The notes under the pieces were generated by a model that was not told the DNA's origin, did no database searches, and worked only from the letters and a program-made list of their open reading frames with translations. Below are positions 33,636 through 42,370 of a stretch of 64,000 nt of DNA, piece by piece. The translations under genes and the position numbers were made by a program. Source of the stretch: Solibacillus merdavium (lineage in GTDB: Bacteria; Bacillota; Bacilli; Bacillales_A; Planococcaceae); the NCBI RefSeq assembly GCF_014836935.1, contig NZ_JACSPW010000016.1, positions 1 to 64,000 on the forward strand, in the 5' to 3' direction. How positions within the stretch are numbered: the first letter of the stretch is position 1; each line of letters begins with the position of its first letter.

Positions 33636-34553
33636 GTGACCTCTACAACTTCTAAACAATCACTTAGTGCACGAATAAAGAGAGAATTAAATAAAAATTT
33701 ATTAGTCTATATCGTACTCATTCCAGTTATCATTCACTTCATCATATTTCAAGTTTATCCATTTGCTCTTAGCTTCTATTTAACTTTTCATGATTGGAAA
33801 ATAATTGGCGACCCTGAATTTGTTGGATTAAAGCATTGGAAAAATCTATTTGATGATGAAATCGCATGGAAAGCAATATGGAATACTGTTAAGTTTTCCG
33901 TCTACTATATACTGCCGACAATGGCACTTGGCCTAATTTTGGCACTAATTATTAATTCGGGCATTAAGTTTTCAGGCTTCTTTAAAGGGTTATTTTTCTT
34001 GCCGGTTGTTACATCATTCGTAATTATTGCAGGTATTTGGGGATGGTTATTCCGTGGTACTGAAGATGGCTTTATTAACTATTTAATTGGTTTTGTCGGC
34101 ATTGATCCACAGCTGTTTTTATCAAGTTCGTCCCAGGCACTCCTTGTTTTGGCAGGTTTAAGTATTTTTAAAGTGGCTGGTACGACAATGATTTATTACT
34201 ATGCGGGCTTACAATCGATCGACCGTCAATTGTATGAGGCAGCACGAATCGATGGTGCAAACTCGTGGAAAATGTTTTGGAGTGTTACGTTCCCAATGCT
34301 AAAGCCGATACACTTTTACGTTGCAATTACAACAACAATTGGTTCATTTCAAATTTTCGATTCGGCGTTCCTATTGACGAATGGTGGACCAAACTATTCA
34401 ACGACTACAATTGTGTATTACTTATACCACCAAGGATTTACAAGCTTAAATTTGAGCTATGCTGCTGTTTTATCGTATGTATTGTTCTTTATCATTTTAA
34501 TTATCTCGTTAATTCAACGTAAATACATTGGGAAAGACCCAAATTATTATTAA
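33636..34553 (+). CDS. Sugar ABC transporter permease, MalF-like
   Basis: This 305-aa membrane protein has six hydrophobic segments and the EAA loop EAARIDGANSWKMFWSVTFPMLKP, which contacts the ATPase. GTG 33636 is chosen with AAAGGG 8 bases upstream; GTG 33627 is too close to that site. Pairs with the next gene as permease heterodimer. No ATPase gene lies in this operon. Confidence 0.92.
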   Translation: MTSTTSKQSLSARIKRELNKNLLVYIVLIPVIIHFIIFQVYPFALSFYLTFHDWKIIGDPEFVGLKHWKNLFDDEIAWKAIWNTVKFSVYYILPTMALGLILALIINSGIKFSGFFKGLFFLPVVTSFVIIAGIWGWLFRGTEDGFINYLIGFVGIDPQLFLSSSSQALLVLAGLSIFKVAGTTMIYYYAGLQSIDRQLYEAARIDGANSWKMFWSVTFPMLKPIHFYVAITTTIGSFQIFDSAFLLTNGGPNYSTTTIVYYLYHQGFTSLNLSYAAVLSYVLFFIILIISLIQRKYIGKDPNYY

Positions 34554-34577
34554 GCTGGTGCGGGGAGGAGCAGACAA

Positions 34578-35381
34578 ATGAAAAAAGTAATCTCTTATAC
34601 AGCATTAGCAATATTAGCAATCGTTTTTATTATGCCATTTATTATTATGGTTTTCGGATCATTAAAAGAAGTCAAGCAGGCACAAATTGATCCGCTGTTT
34701 TGGCTACCTACCAATCCATCGATTCAAAACTATATTACGATTTTTTCAAATGGAATTTTTTTACGATGGATTTGGAACTCTATCGTTATTACCGTAATTC
34801 CCGTTATGACTCAAATGATTTTTGCAGCCCTATTAGGTTATATATTTGCGAAAAAGCAATTTTGGGGAAAAGAAGCGATTTTTTGGACTTTTATGGCGGT
34901 TATCATGATTCCTCAACAGCTATTTATAATTCCCAAATATATTATGTTCGCTGATTTCGGTTGGATAAATACATATTGGGCATTAATTGTACCTGAATTA
35001 TGGGCAATTATGGGTGTATTTTTAGTACGACAATTTTTACAGGGAATACCGAAGGATTTGGAGGAGGCTGCCTATATTGATGGGGCAAATGACTGGCAGA
35101 TTTTCTTCAAGATTATTTTGCCACTATCATTTCCGGTTGTTGCGACAGTCGGTACCTTTGCCTTTATTTCAAATTGGAATGACTTATTCCAACCATTGAT
35201 TTATTTAACTAATGAGAAGATGTTCCCGGTGACAGTCGGTCTTGCTTCAATGCTCGGAAAAGAAGGGAACTTCGGTGTAGAAATGGCAGGAGCAACAATT
35301 TCATTTATACCGACGTTTTTAATATTTATCTTTTTCCAGCGTTATTTTACAGAAGGAATTACGATGTCAGGTATTAAGTAG
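34578..35381 (+). CDS. Sugar ABC transporter permease, MalG-like
   Basis: This 267-aa permease has six hydrophobic segments and the EAA loop EAAYIDGANDWQIFFKIILP. The C-terminal QRYFTEGITMSGIK is typical of MalG-like carbohydrate permeases. GGGGAGGAG precedes the ATG. Followed after 9 bases by an oxidoreductase gene, so sugar import and oxidation are probably co-transcribed. Confidence 0.92.
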   Translation: MKKVISYTALAILAIVFIMPFIIMVFGSLKEVKQAQIDPLFWLPTNPSIQNYITIFSNGIFLRWIWNSIVITVIPVMTQMIFAALLGYIFAKKQFWGKEAIFWTFMAVIMIPQQLFIIPKYIMFADFGWINTYWALIVPELWAIMGVFLVRQFLQGIPKDLEEAAYIDGANDWQIFFKIILPLSFPVVATVGTFAFISNWNDLFQPLIYLTNEKMFPVTVGLASMLGKEGNFGVEMAGATISFIPTFLIFIFFQRYFTEGITMSGIK

Positions 35382-35390
35382 GGGGCTGCC

Positions 35391-36230
35391 ATGAAGATAG
35401 GAATTATTGGAACAGACTCATCTCATGCTATTGCCTTTAGTAAACGACTAATAAATAAAGGTCATGAAATATTTGCTTATCGAGGTGGTTCTTTAATTGA
35501 GTTAAGCAGTACAAGGATTGAAAGAATCTCGGGACAATTATGTGAAAACGGTATTCTATTTATCGATTCATTACAAGAACTGTCACAGATTTGTGATGCA
35601 TTTATCATTACATCAGTTGATGCATCACAGCACTTTGAACAATTTAAAGAGTTGTCAGATACAAAAAAGCCTGTTTTCATAGATAAACCATTGGCAAAAA
35701 ATTATGAGCAGGCTGTTGCAATAATAGAGCATGCCAACAAACAGGGCATTCCTATAATGAGCTGTTCAGCCTTAAGGTTTGCAGAAGAAATTCAACAGGC
35801 AAAATCTAAAAGTAATATTGAGGCAGTGGATATAATCGCACCACTGCCGATGCCAAGGGATTTAGATTATTTCTACTATGGCATACATGCAGTCGAAATG
35901 ATTAGTGCCTTAAAGGAAACCGGAATAGAAGACATAACTGTTACAGTATGTGAACAGTGGCACTTTATCACTCTTACATTTAAAGATGGTACAGTGTCTA
36001 CGATTCGCGGTTACTTACAGCATCGTAATAGTTTTCAATTTGTGACACACACCCATCAACAAAGTGAATGGTATGAAATTAGTGAAGGTAATGTTCAATT
36101 TTACGATTACCTGATTGATGCAATTGAACAGTTTTTTATATTGCGGGAAAGTCCAATTAATCCGGAAGAGACTTTGCAAATTATTAGGGTACTGGAACAG
36201 ATGACAAAGACGGCTGGAAAGGGTTATTGA
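35391..36230 (+). CDS. Gfo/Idh/MocA-like oxidoreductase (first of three)
   Basis: This 279-aa protein is shorter than the usual 320-370. MKIGIIGTDSSHAIAFS replaces the normal GxGxxG Rossmann loop, and FIDKPLAKN stands where EKP is conserved (Asp for Glu). The C-terminal half is reduced. It may be an NAD(P)-dependent sugar dehydrogenase or a non-catalytic relative; the loop GTDSSH is typical of a subgroup of small Gfo-like proteins. Its 3' end overlaps the convergent regulator gene by 7 bases. Confidence 0.75.
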   Translation: MKIGIIGTDSSHAIAFSKRLINKGHEIFAYRGGSLIELSSTRIERISGQLCENGILFIDSLQELSQICDAFIITSVDASQHFEQFKELSDTKKPVFIDKPLAKNYEQAVAIIEHANKQGIPIMSCSALRFAEEIQQAKSKSNIEAVDIIAPLPMPRDLDYFYYGIHAVEMISALKETGIEDITVTVCEQWHFITLTFKDGTVSTIRGYLQHRNSFQFVTHTHQQSEWYEISEGNVQFYDYLIDAIEQFFILRESPINPEETLQIIRVLEQMTKTAGKGY

Positions 36231-37516
36231 TTTTTTAGATCCTCCAAAAACTGAATGTAATAGATGCGCCTAGGACGACCGCGGTGGGCTACTTTTTCCT
36301 CGCCGATAATATCAACTAGTCCAGCATCCAACCATTTAAGTAATATCCGGTTGGCACTGCGCAGAGTTATATTCAACGTTTGCGCAAGTTCATCGGCAGT
36401 ATAAACAAGTTTTTGATGCTTCATTATACGACCCATTAATTTGGAGATATAAGAAGCTGACATCCCGGCTTTTTCTGCACGCTCCAGTAATTTCAAATCT
36501 GTAATTACTAGAGGATACTGTTCGTAGTTAATGAAAACTGTCGTGTCTATTGGTCCGATTACACTATTATCTTCGCGCACAATATAGCAGAGATTTGGTC
36601 CATTTTCATTTGCCTGGTATAGTGCCTGTTTTGCGTGACGACCGGAGTCATAGGCGTTAATACCAAATCCAATTCCGATTGTGCAATTGATTTGCAGCTC
36701 TTCTTTAAATCGAGAAAGTAATGGCAGGTGCTTGTAGCCGAGTGTTTCACGCTCAAGCTGTCCCCTAGTTGTAATAAAGCTATATTGCAATGGGTTGAGC
36801 ATGATTAAATGTCCATCCAACTGCTGTGTAAAATAGTGCAATATTTGTTCTACTTTGGATTGCACTTGTTTAGTAAACGGTTCAAATTGAATAATGCCAT
36901 ATACAATCTGACTTTCTTTATTTTGTCGTCCTTTGGAGGCTAAAAGCACGCGTTCAAAAGCAACGATCATCTCTTGTTTTGTCGGGATTAAATAGCGGCA
37001 CTCTATATTACGTTCACATAAGGATATATAGACGGAGGCAATGGTAGTAATAGGGAACGCACCTTGCTCAGCATGTTTTGTATGTGCATCCACTATTTCA
37101 TCAATCGTTTCGCCTGTTGAGTAAACAAAATCAATTTCTTGCTGTAATTGATGTGTAATCGATAAAATGTCACTTTGCTGCATTAAGTCGAAACAATATT
37201 GCTTTTGTACATTTTGTAATTGATGGGTTAATAGTAATTCGTATAGGCGAATTGCTCTACTATTAATTTGATAAAGAGGCAGTGATGAGTCATAAAGCTT
37301 TAGCTGTTGAAAAATATAAGGATCGGCGACGACCAGCATTTCATATTCATAAATAAATCGCTGTAGTTCGTCCGTCATTGAAAAATCATGAATTATAAAA
37401 TAATGTGGTTGGATATTTGGGAATCCACGTAATGTTTCTCTAATTGTGTCCTGCAAAATTTTGGGAACAATAATTCCTATTAAACTTTGTGAGGTATACG
37501 GTGTGTGATTATTCAT
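36224..37516 (-). CDS. Transcription regulator, GGDEF-like middle region and C-terminal winged helix
   Basis: This 430-aa protein is probably the cluster regulator. The N-terminal 120 residues (SLIGIIVPKILQDTIRE, YEMLVVADPYIF) resemble a receiver or PurR-like sensory fold. The middle (about 215-340) has a degenerate GGDEF-like look with QLDGHLIMLNPLQYSFITT and IGIGFGINAYDSGRHAKQAL, without a GGDEF active site. The C-terminal 65 residues (YTADELAQTLNITLRSANRIL, VAHRGRPRRIYYI) form a winged helix. ATG 37516 has GGAGG upstream; an in-frame start at 37579 lacks one. It points into the importer operon and diverges from the enzyme operon. Confidence 0.65.
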   Translation of the reverse strand: MNNHTPYTSQSLIGIIVPKILQDTIRETLRGFPNIQPHYFIIHDFSMTDELQRFIYEYEMLVVADPYIFQQLKLYDSSLPLYQINSRAIRLYELLLTHQLQNVQKQYCFDLMQQSDILSITHQLQQEIDFVYSTGETIDEIVDAHTKHAEQGAFPITTIASVYISLCERNIECRYLIPTKQEMIVAFERVLLASKGRQNKESQIVYGIIQFEPFTKQVQSKVEQILHYFTQQLDGHLIMLNPLQYSFITTRGQLERETLGYKHLPLLSRFKEELQINCTIGIGFGINAYDSGRHAKQALYQANENGPNLCYIVREDNSVIGPIDTTVFINYEQYPLVITDLKLLERAEKAGMSASYISKLMGRIMKHQKLVYTADELAQTLNITLRSANRILLKWLDAGLVDIIGEEKVAHRGRPRRIYYIQFLEDLKNQ

Positions 37517-37550
37517 TATGTCTTGGCCTCCAAAAATCCATAGTATAATA

Positions 37551-37580
37551 ATTTTACAGAAATTTGTTAGAATATTCAAA
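37551..37580. promoter_or_regulatory. Overlapping divergent promoters, regulator and enzyme operon
   Basis: On the plus strand TGTTAGAAT (37566-37574) is an extended -10 for the enzyme operon. On the minus strand TTGAAT (37575-37580) and TAAAAT (37551-37556), with an 18-base spacer, face the regulator gene. The two overlap, so one bound regulator could control both directions. Confidence 0.5.
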
Positions 37581-37599
37581 TTAAAAAGAGGTGATCACT

Positions 37600-38616
37600 A
37601 TGCAAACGGTTCAACAATTAGAAGAATTTATGACAAAACCATCTGCAGCATTGGTAGAGGATATTAAAAAAATTGATGGAGATATATTGATTCTGGGAAT
37701 AGCAGGAAAGATGGGTCCTACTTTAGCTAGAATGGCTAAGCGCGCGGCCGATGAAGCAGGTATTGAGAAGCGAATTATCGGCGTAGCTAGATTTTCAAAT
37801 AAAGAGATGAAAGAGGAACTGGAAAGAGCAGGGATAGAGACGATTACTTGCGACTTATTGGATGAAGAGCAACTGGCTCAGCTTCCGAATATTCCTAATG
37901 TTATTTTCATGGCAGGTAATAAATTTGGAACAGTAAATAATGAACACTTCACATGGGCGATGAATACTTACGTACCAGGTCGTGTTGCAGATAAATATAA
38001 AGACTCTAATATTGTTGTATTTTCTTCTGGTAACATCTATCCATTTACTCCTGTTGCAGCAGGTAACTGTGGAGAGGATGTTACGCCCATTCCTGTTGGT
38101 GAATATGCAATGTCTACATTAGGGAGAGAGCGTATCTTTTCAAACTTTTCCAACCGATTTCAGACAAAAATGCTCATGTTCCGGCTAAATTATGCCATTG
38201 ATCTACGATACGGGGTTCTATTGGAAATTGCAAAATCGGTTTACAATAATGAGCCAGTCGATGTCACGATGGGCAGTGTCAATGTAATTTGGCAGGGAGA
38301 TGCCAACGAATACGCTATTCGTTCTTTATTGCACTGTGAATCCCCTGTGAAAATACTGAATGTTACAGGACCGGAAACATTATCTGTCCGCTGGTTAGCG
38401 AAAGAATTTGCAGCACGTTTTAATAAGGAAGCTAAAATAATCGGGGTTGAACAGGATACGGCTCTGTTAAACACTGCTGCCCATGCACATAGATTATTTG
38501 GTTATCCAAGAGTATCTATAGAGCAAATGTTGGACTTAGTTGCGAATTGGGTAAATTTAGATGGAACAACACTAAATAAACCAACGCACTTCCAAGAGAG
38601 AAAAGGGGCGTTTTAA
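37600..38616 (+). CDS. NAD-dependent epimerase/dehydratase-like SDR protein
   Basis: This 338-aa extended-SDR-like protein has a dinucleotide loop GIAGKMG (33-39) and FSSGNIYPF with the family's Ser at 142-143. The expected YxxxK is Y169-AMS-T173: the catalytic Lys is replaced by Thr. It may therefore use another base or not be an oxidoreductase. The rest (MFRLNYAIDLRYGVL, NVIWQGDANEYAIRS, LNVTGPETLSVRWLA) resembles nucleoside-diphosphate-sugar epimerases. AGAGGTGATC precedes ATG 37600. First gene of the enzyme operon; next gene starts immediately after its stop. Confidence 0.75.
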   Translation: MQTVQQLEEFMTKPSAALVEDIKKIDGDILILGIAGKMGPTLARMAKRAADEAGIEKRIIGVARFSNKEMKEELERAGIETITCDLLDEEQLAQLPNIPNVIFMAGNKFGTVNNEHFTWAMNTYVPGRVADKYKDSNIVVFSSGNIYPFTPVAAGNCGEDVTPIPVGEYAMSTLGRERIFSNFSNRFQTKMLMFRLNYAIDLRYGVLLEIAKSVYNNEPVDVTMGSVNVIWQGDANEYAIRSLLHCESPVKILNVTGPETLSVRWLAKEFAARFNKEAKIIGVEQDTALLNTAAHAHRLFGYPRVSIEQMLDLVANWVNLDGTTLNKPTHFQERKGAF

Positions 38617-39696
38617 ATGAATGAGGCTGCAAAAAAAGCATTATTTGATGGTGCCTTTATTCCAGCGCACCCATTGGCATTAAATGAGGATAAATCATTG
38701 GATGAAGTAAGTCAGCGTGCTTTGACGAAATATTATATTGCAGCAGGAGTGGGAGGCTTAGCTGTTGGAGTGCATACGACACAGTTTGAGATTCGCGATC
38801 CGCAATTCAATTTGTATGAGCGCGTACTTTCCTTAGCGATAGATGAGATGAGAAAAGCGAATGTACCTGAATCTTTTATTAAGATAGGTGGTGTTTGCGG
38901 TCCTGTAGAGCAGGCTGTGAATGAAGCAGGCATCCTAAAGAAGCTTGGCTATGATTTAGCATTGTTAAGTATGGGAGGCTTGCAGGCGCAGTCGGAAGCA
39001 CAACTGCTGGAGCGAACGAGAGAAGTGGCCAAAATTATACCTGTAGTGGGCTTCTATTTACAACAATCAGTTGGTGGACGTGTATTAACGTATGATTTTT
39101 GGCGGGAACTAGCAAATATTGAAAATGTCTATGCAATTAAGATGGCACCTTTTAATCGTTATCAAACGCTCGATGTTGTTCGCGCAGTATGCAATAGTAG
39201 TCGTCGAAATGAAATCGCACTCTATACAGGTAATGATGATAATATCATCGTCGATTTGTTAACAGAATACGAATTTAATATAAATGGTGCAAGCGTTAAA
39301 AAACGAATTGTTGGTGGTCTATTAGGGCATTGGTCGGTATGGGCAAAAACAGCTGTCCAATATTTTGAAGACATAAAAGCAATTAGGGATAACGTACAAA
39401 TAGATACAATCTGGTTTACAAAGGCAATTGAGGTAACGGATGCAAATGCCGCTTTCTTTGACCCAGCTCATGCCTTTAAAGGAAGCATAGCAGGAATAAA
39501 TGAAGTATTGACTAGACAAGGTTTGTTGAAAGGCAATTGGTGTTTGGCGGATCATGAAGTGCTAAGTGCAGGACAGGCAGAAGAAATTACGCGTGTTTAT
39601 GAAATGTACCCACATTTACATGACGATGCATTTGTTAAACAAAATTTAGCAGAGTGGAAATCAGGTGAGGAATGTGAAAGCTTTACAAGCCCATGA
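38617..39696 (+). CDS. Dihydrodipicolinate synthase-family aldolase/lyase
   Basis: This 359-aa protein has the DapA/NanA (class I aldolase) TIM-barrel pattern: the N-terminal PAHPLAL, GVGGLAVGVHTTQF, PVVGFYLQQSVGG with the family Tyr, and VYAIKMAPFNRY whose Lys fits the Schiff-base residue. Family members cleave or form 2-keto sugar acids. It is about 60 residues longer than DapA and is not lysine-synthetic by context. The ATG follows the previous stop directly. Confidence 0.8.
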   Translation: MNEAAKKALFDGAFIPAHPLALNEDKSLDEVSQRALTKYYIAAGVGGLAVGVHTTQFEIRDPQFNLYERVLSLAIDEMRKANVPESFIKIGGVCGPVEQAVNEAGILKKLGYDLALLSMGGLQAQSEAQLLERTREVAKIIPVVGFYLQQSVGGRVLTYDFWRELANIENVYAIKMAPFNRYQTLDVVRAVCNSSRRNEIALYTGNDDNIIVDLLTEYEFNINGASVKKRIVGGLLGHWSVWAKTAVQYFEDIKAIRDNVQIDTIWFTKAIEVTDANAAFFDPAHAFKGSIAGINEVLTRQGLLKGNWCLADHEVLSAGQAEEITRVYEMYPHLHDDAFVKQNLAEWKSGEECESFTSP

Positions 39697-40678
39697 TGGA
39701 GTTGCGAAATTAGTAGAAATACAATCTCCCGAGCTTTTTGCTACAGGAGTATTAGTTGAAACTATCTATACTGCTGTTTCTCCAGGAACGGAGCGGCTAT
39801 TGATAGAAGGAAGCAAGGGTGGCGTACGTCAACTTGGCTATAGCGCGGTTGGTAAGGTGAAGGATATTGGCCAAAGCGTTAAGGCTATACAAGTAGGAGA
39901 TATTGTTGCATGCTACGGTGCACCTTATGTTGGGCATATGGAACAACTTGTAGTACCGGAAACATTGGTTGTTAAGTGCTCTGCAGATGTATTACCGCAG
40001 CATGCAGCGTTTGCAGCACACGGGACGATTGCCATACACGCTATAAGACAAGGGCAGTTGCAGTTTGGTGAATCAGTTGTAGTTATTGGATTAGGTGTAC
40101 TTGGACAAATGATTGCAAAAATTTGTGCAGCGGCAAGCTATGATGTAATTTGCTATGAGCCAAATGAAAAACGGGCAGAAATGCTAAAGTATACACCTGG
40201 CATTGAGGTTTTTTCAGATTTAATGGAGATGGATCAGCATATCACAACCTTTACAAACGGGCATGGCGTAGATGCTGTACTCTTATGTGCTGGCGACAAG
40301 CATTCCGAAACAACTCCACGTAGTTTGGAGTGGGTTCGAAAGCAGGGAAGAATTGTTATTGTCGGGGATGTGGAACCGCAATTCAATCGAGAACAGTTGT
40401 TTATAAAAGAAGCAATAGTAACCATCTCACGGGCTGGTGGACCTGGTCGTTATGATGCTCGATACGAAAAAGAGGCAATTGACTATCCATATCATTATGT
40501 TCGTTGGACAGAAGGACGTAATTTAGCAGCCTATATTCGTTTATTAGAACGAAAGTCGATAGATGTTTCTGACTTTGTACAAATGCAAATCCCTTTTAAA
40601 AATTCAGCGGATGTATATGACATGTTGGAAAATAGTGAGGCATTAACAGCCATTATTGAATATTTAGGAGGGAATTAA
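39674..40678 (+). CDS. Zinc-type alcohol/sugar dehydrogenase, MDR family
   Basis: This 334-aa medium-chain dehydrogenase has a GroES-like N-terminal domain (YTAVSPGTERLLIEG), and VVVIGLGVLGQMIAKI as the NAD(P) Rossmann loop. The usual catalytic Cys of zinc enzymes (CGTD) is replaced by PGTERL, as in the bacteriochlorophyllide/threonine-like subgroup that lacks structural zinc. GTG 39674 lies inside the end of the aldolase gene (23-base overlap), with AGGTGAGG upstream. Probably oxidises or reduces a sugar alcohol; substrate unknown. Confidence 0.82.
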   Translation: MKALQAHDGVAKLVEIQSPELFATGVLVETIYTAVSPGTERLLIEGSKGGVRQLGYSAVGKVKDIGQSVKAIQVGDIVACYGAPYVGHMEQLVVPETLVVKCSADVLPQHAAFAAHGTIAIHAIRQGQLQFGESVVVIGLGVLGQMIAKICAAASYDVICYEPNEKRAEMLKYTPGIEVFSDLMEMDQHITTFTNGHGVDAVLLCAGDKHSETTPRSLEWVRKQGRIVIVGDVEPQFNREQLFIKEAIVTISRAGGPGRYDARYEKEAIDYPYHYVRWTEGRNLAAYIRLLERKSIDVSDFVQMQIPFKNSADVYDMLENSEALTAIIEYLGGN

Positions 40679-40679
40679 A

Positions 40680-41732
40680 ATGTTAAAGGTTGGTGTAATT
40701 GGCGGGGGCTCGATTTCGGAGTTTCATTTAAGACCTTACTTTGAGCATCCCAATGTAGAGATTATTGCAATCTGTGATACGAATGAAGTAAGACTGCAGG
40801 GCTTAGGAAAAAAATATTTAGTAAAAAATTTATATACAGAAGTAGGCGAATTTCTAGCGAATGAGCAAATTGATGCAGTGAGTATTTGCACTTGGAATAA
40901 TTCACATGCAGATATTGCCATACAGGCGCTTCAAAAAAACAAGCATGTGCTTCTTGAAAAACCAATGAGTCTCAATCTAGAAGAGGCTTATGCAGTGGAA
41001 GCTGCAGTAAAAGAATCGAAAAAGATTCTACAAGTCGGCAATGTACGCCGCTTTGGAACGAATGTAAAAGTACTAAAAAAATTTATCGATGCGGGCGAAC
41101 TAGGAGAAATCTATTATGCAAAAGCTTCATGCCTGCGTCGTTTAGGAAATCCGGGTGGTTGGTTCAGTGATATATCCAAGTCAGGTGGCGGACCTTTAAT
41201 AGATTTAGGAACGCATATGATAGACCTTTGCTGGTATTTAATGGGGAAACCAAAGCCGGTGTCGGTTTCGGGTAATACGTACAGGAAACTGGGTAATCGC
41301 GCACATATTGAAAATTTGTCCTTTTATAAGGCGGCTGATTATAATGCCGAGCACAATGATGTTGAAGATTTAGCCAATGGACTTATTCGCTTTGAAAATG
41401 GAGCCTCTCTATTTGTGGATGTTAGTTTTACATTGCACTCAAAACAGGATGAAATATCGGTAAAGCTGTACGGTGAAAATGGTGGTGCAGAAGTAGAGCC
41501 TGAGTTGACGATTATAAAGGAGCAGCATGAAACAATTTTAAATATTACACCACAAATCGATTTACTGAGTTTCGATTTTGCTGGCTCATTTGTAAATGAA
41601 ATCAACCATTTTATTGATTGTTGTATTAATAACGTCCAGCCAATTTCGCCAGTAAGTGATGGAGTTGAAGTAACGAAAATGTTGCTGGCTATTTATGAAT
41701 CAGCAGCGACAAACCGAGAAATCAAATTGTAG
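40680..41732 (+). CDS. Gfo/Idh/MocA oxidoreductase (second of three)
   Basis: This 350-aa protein is a full-length family member. The Rossmann loop is VIGGGSISEFH, the catalytic Lys lies in LEKPMSLN, and GGGPLIDLGTHMIDLCWYLMG gives the His and Asp of the active site. It should oxidise a sugar or cyclitol hydroxyl with NAD(P). AGGAGGG precedes the ATG, with 1 base after the dehydrogenase stop. Confidence 0.9.
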   Translation: MLKVGVIGGGSISEFHLRPYFEHPNVEIIAICDTNEVRLQGLGKKYLVKNLYTEVGEFLANEQIDAVSICTWNNSHADIAIQALQKNKHVLLEKPMSLNLEEAYAVEAAVKESKKILQVGNVRRFGTNVKVLKKFIDAGELGEIYYAKASCLRRLGNPGGWFSDISKSGGGPLIDLGTHMIDLCWYLMGKPKPVSVSGNTYRKLGNRAHIENLSFYKAADYNAEHNDVEDLANGLIRFENGASLFVDVSFTLHSKQDEISVKLYGENGGAEVEPELTIIKEQHETILNITPQIDLLSFDFAGSFVNEINHFIDCCINNVQPISPVSDGVEVTKMLLAIYESAATNREIKL

Positions 41733-41740
41733 GTGATAAC

Positions 41741-42370
41741 ATGGTGAAAATAGTATTGGAAAAAGATCAGCAGCTACTAACACATTCTCCGCTGTATCGC
41801 TTTACAACCGAGAATAGTGAAGAACCAAATGTCGTAACAATTTTGCAGCAGCCTTCAGCAGAAGCATATCAACCGTTCTCAATATCGAAAAAACAAGGGA
41901 ACATCTATTTTGATTTATGGTCTTATTCATTTGCCATTCAACTAAAGCAAGTACTGCAAGCGCACGATACTGTAAAAGGTGTACTTCGATTGCGGAGAAC
42001 GACTAATAAGTTCTCATATATAAAAGAAGATATCCTTGCCTTGTCAGAATGGTTTGGGGATGTTCGAAATGTGACAGTTCGTTCGAATAAAGGCGGCGAA
42101 ATGCATTATACAATCGTTCTATGTGAATTTGGGGATTCCATTATGGCTCATTTGGAATATAAATCAGGTAATGCCCGTATTGAATTTGAGTGGAGCAGTC
42201 ATCTGCATATTGTAGAGTTTGATAGTTTGCAAATGAGCAGTGACAAGGATAATAATCGAAACCTATTTAAAAATATTGATGCAATTGTTCAGTTTGCTAT
42301 TATGTGGAATGAATATTATGACGAAAAGCTTAGCACGATACAGCAGCTCCTGCAAAGAGGTGAACAATAA
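41741..42370 (+). CDS. Unrecognised protein in sugar cluster
   Basis: I do not recognise this 209-aa protein. It has no signal, membrane segment or known motif. The middle (HYTIVLCEFGDSIMAHLEY, then RIEFEWSSHLHIVEF) alternates as beta strands, loosely like the C-terminal sheet domain of Gfo proteins. It lies between two Gfo genes: 8 bases after one, with its stop overlapping the start of the next. AGGTGATA precedes the ATG. Context suggests a helper or subunit of these oxidoreductases (inference only). Confidence 0.7.
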   Translation: MVKIVLEKDQQLLTHSPLYRFTTENSEEPNVVTILQQPSAEAYQPFSISKKQGNIYFDLWSYSFAIQLKQVLQAHDTVKGVLRLRRTTNKFSYIKEDILALSEWFGDVRNVTVRSNKGGEMHYTIVLCEFGDSIMAHLEYKSGNARIEFEWSSHLHIVEFDSLQMSSDKDNNRNLFKNIDAIVQFAIMWNEYYDEKLSTIQQLLQRGEQ

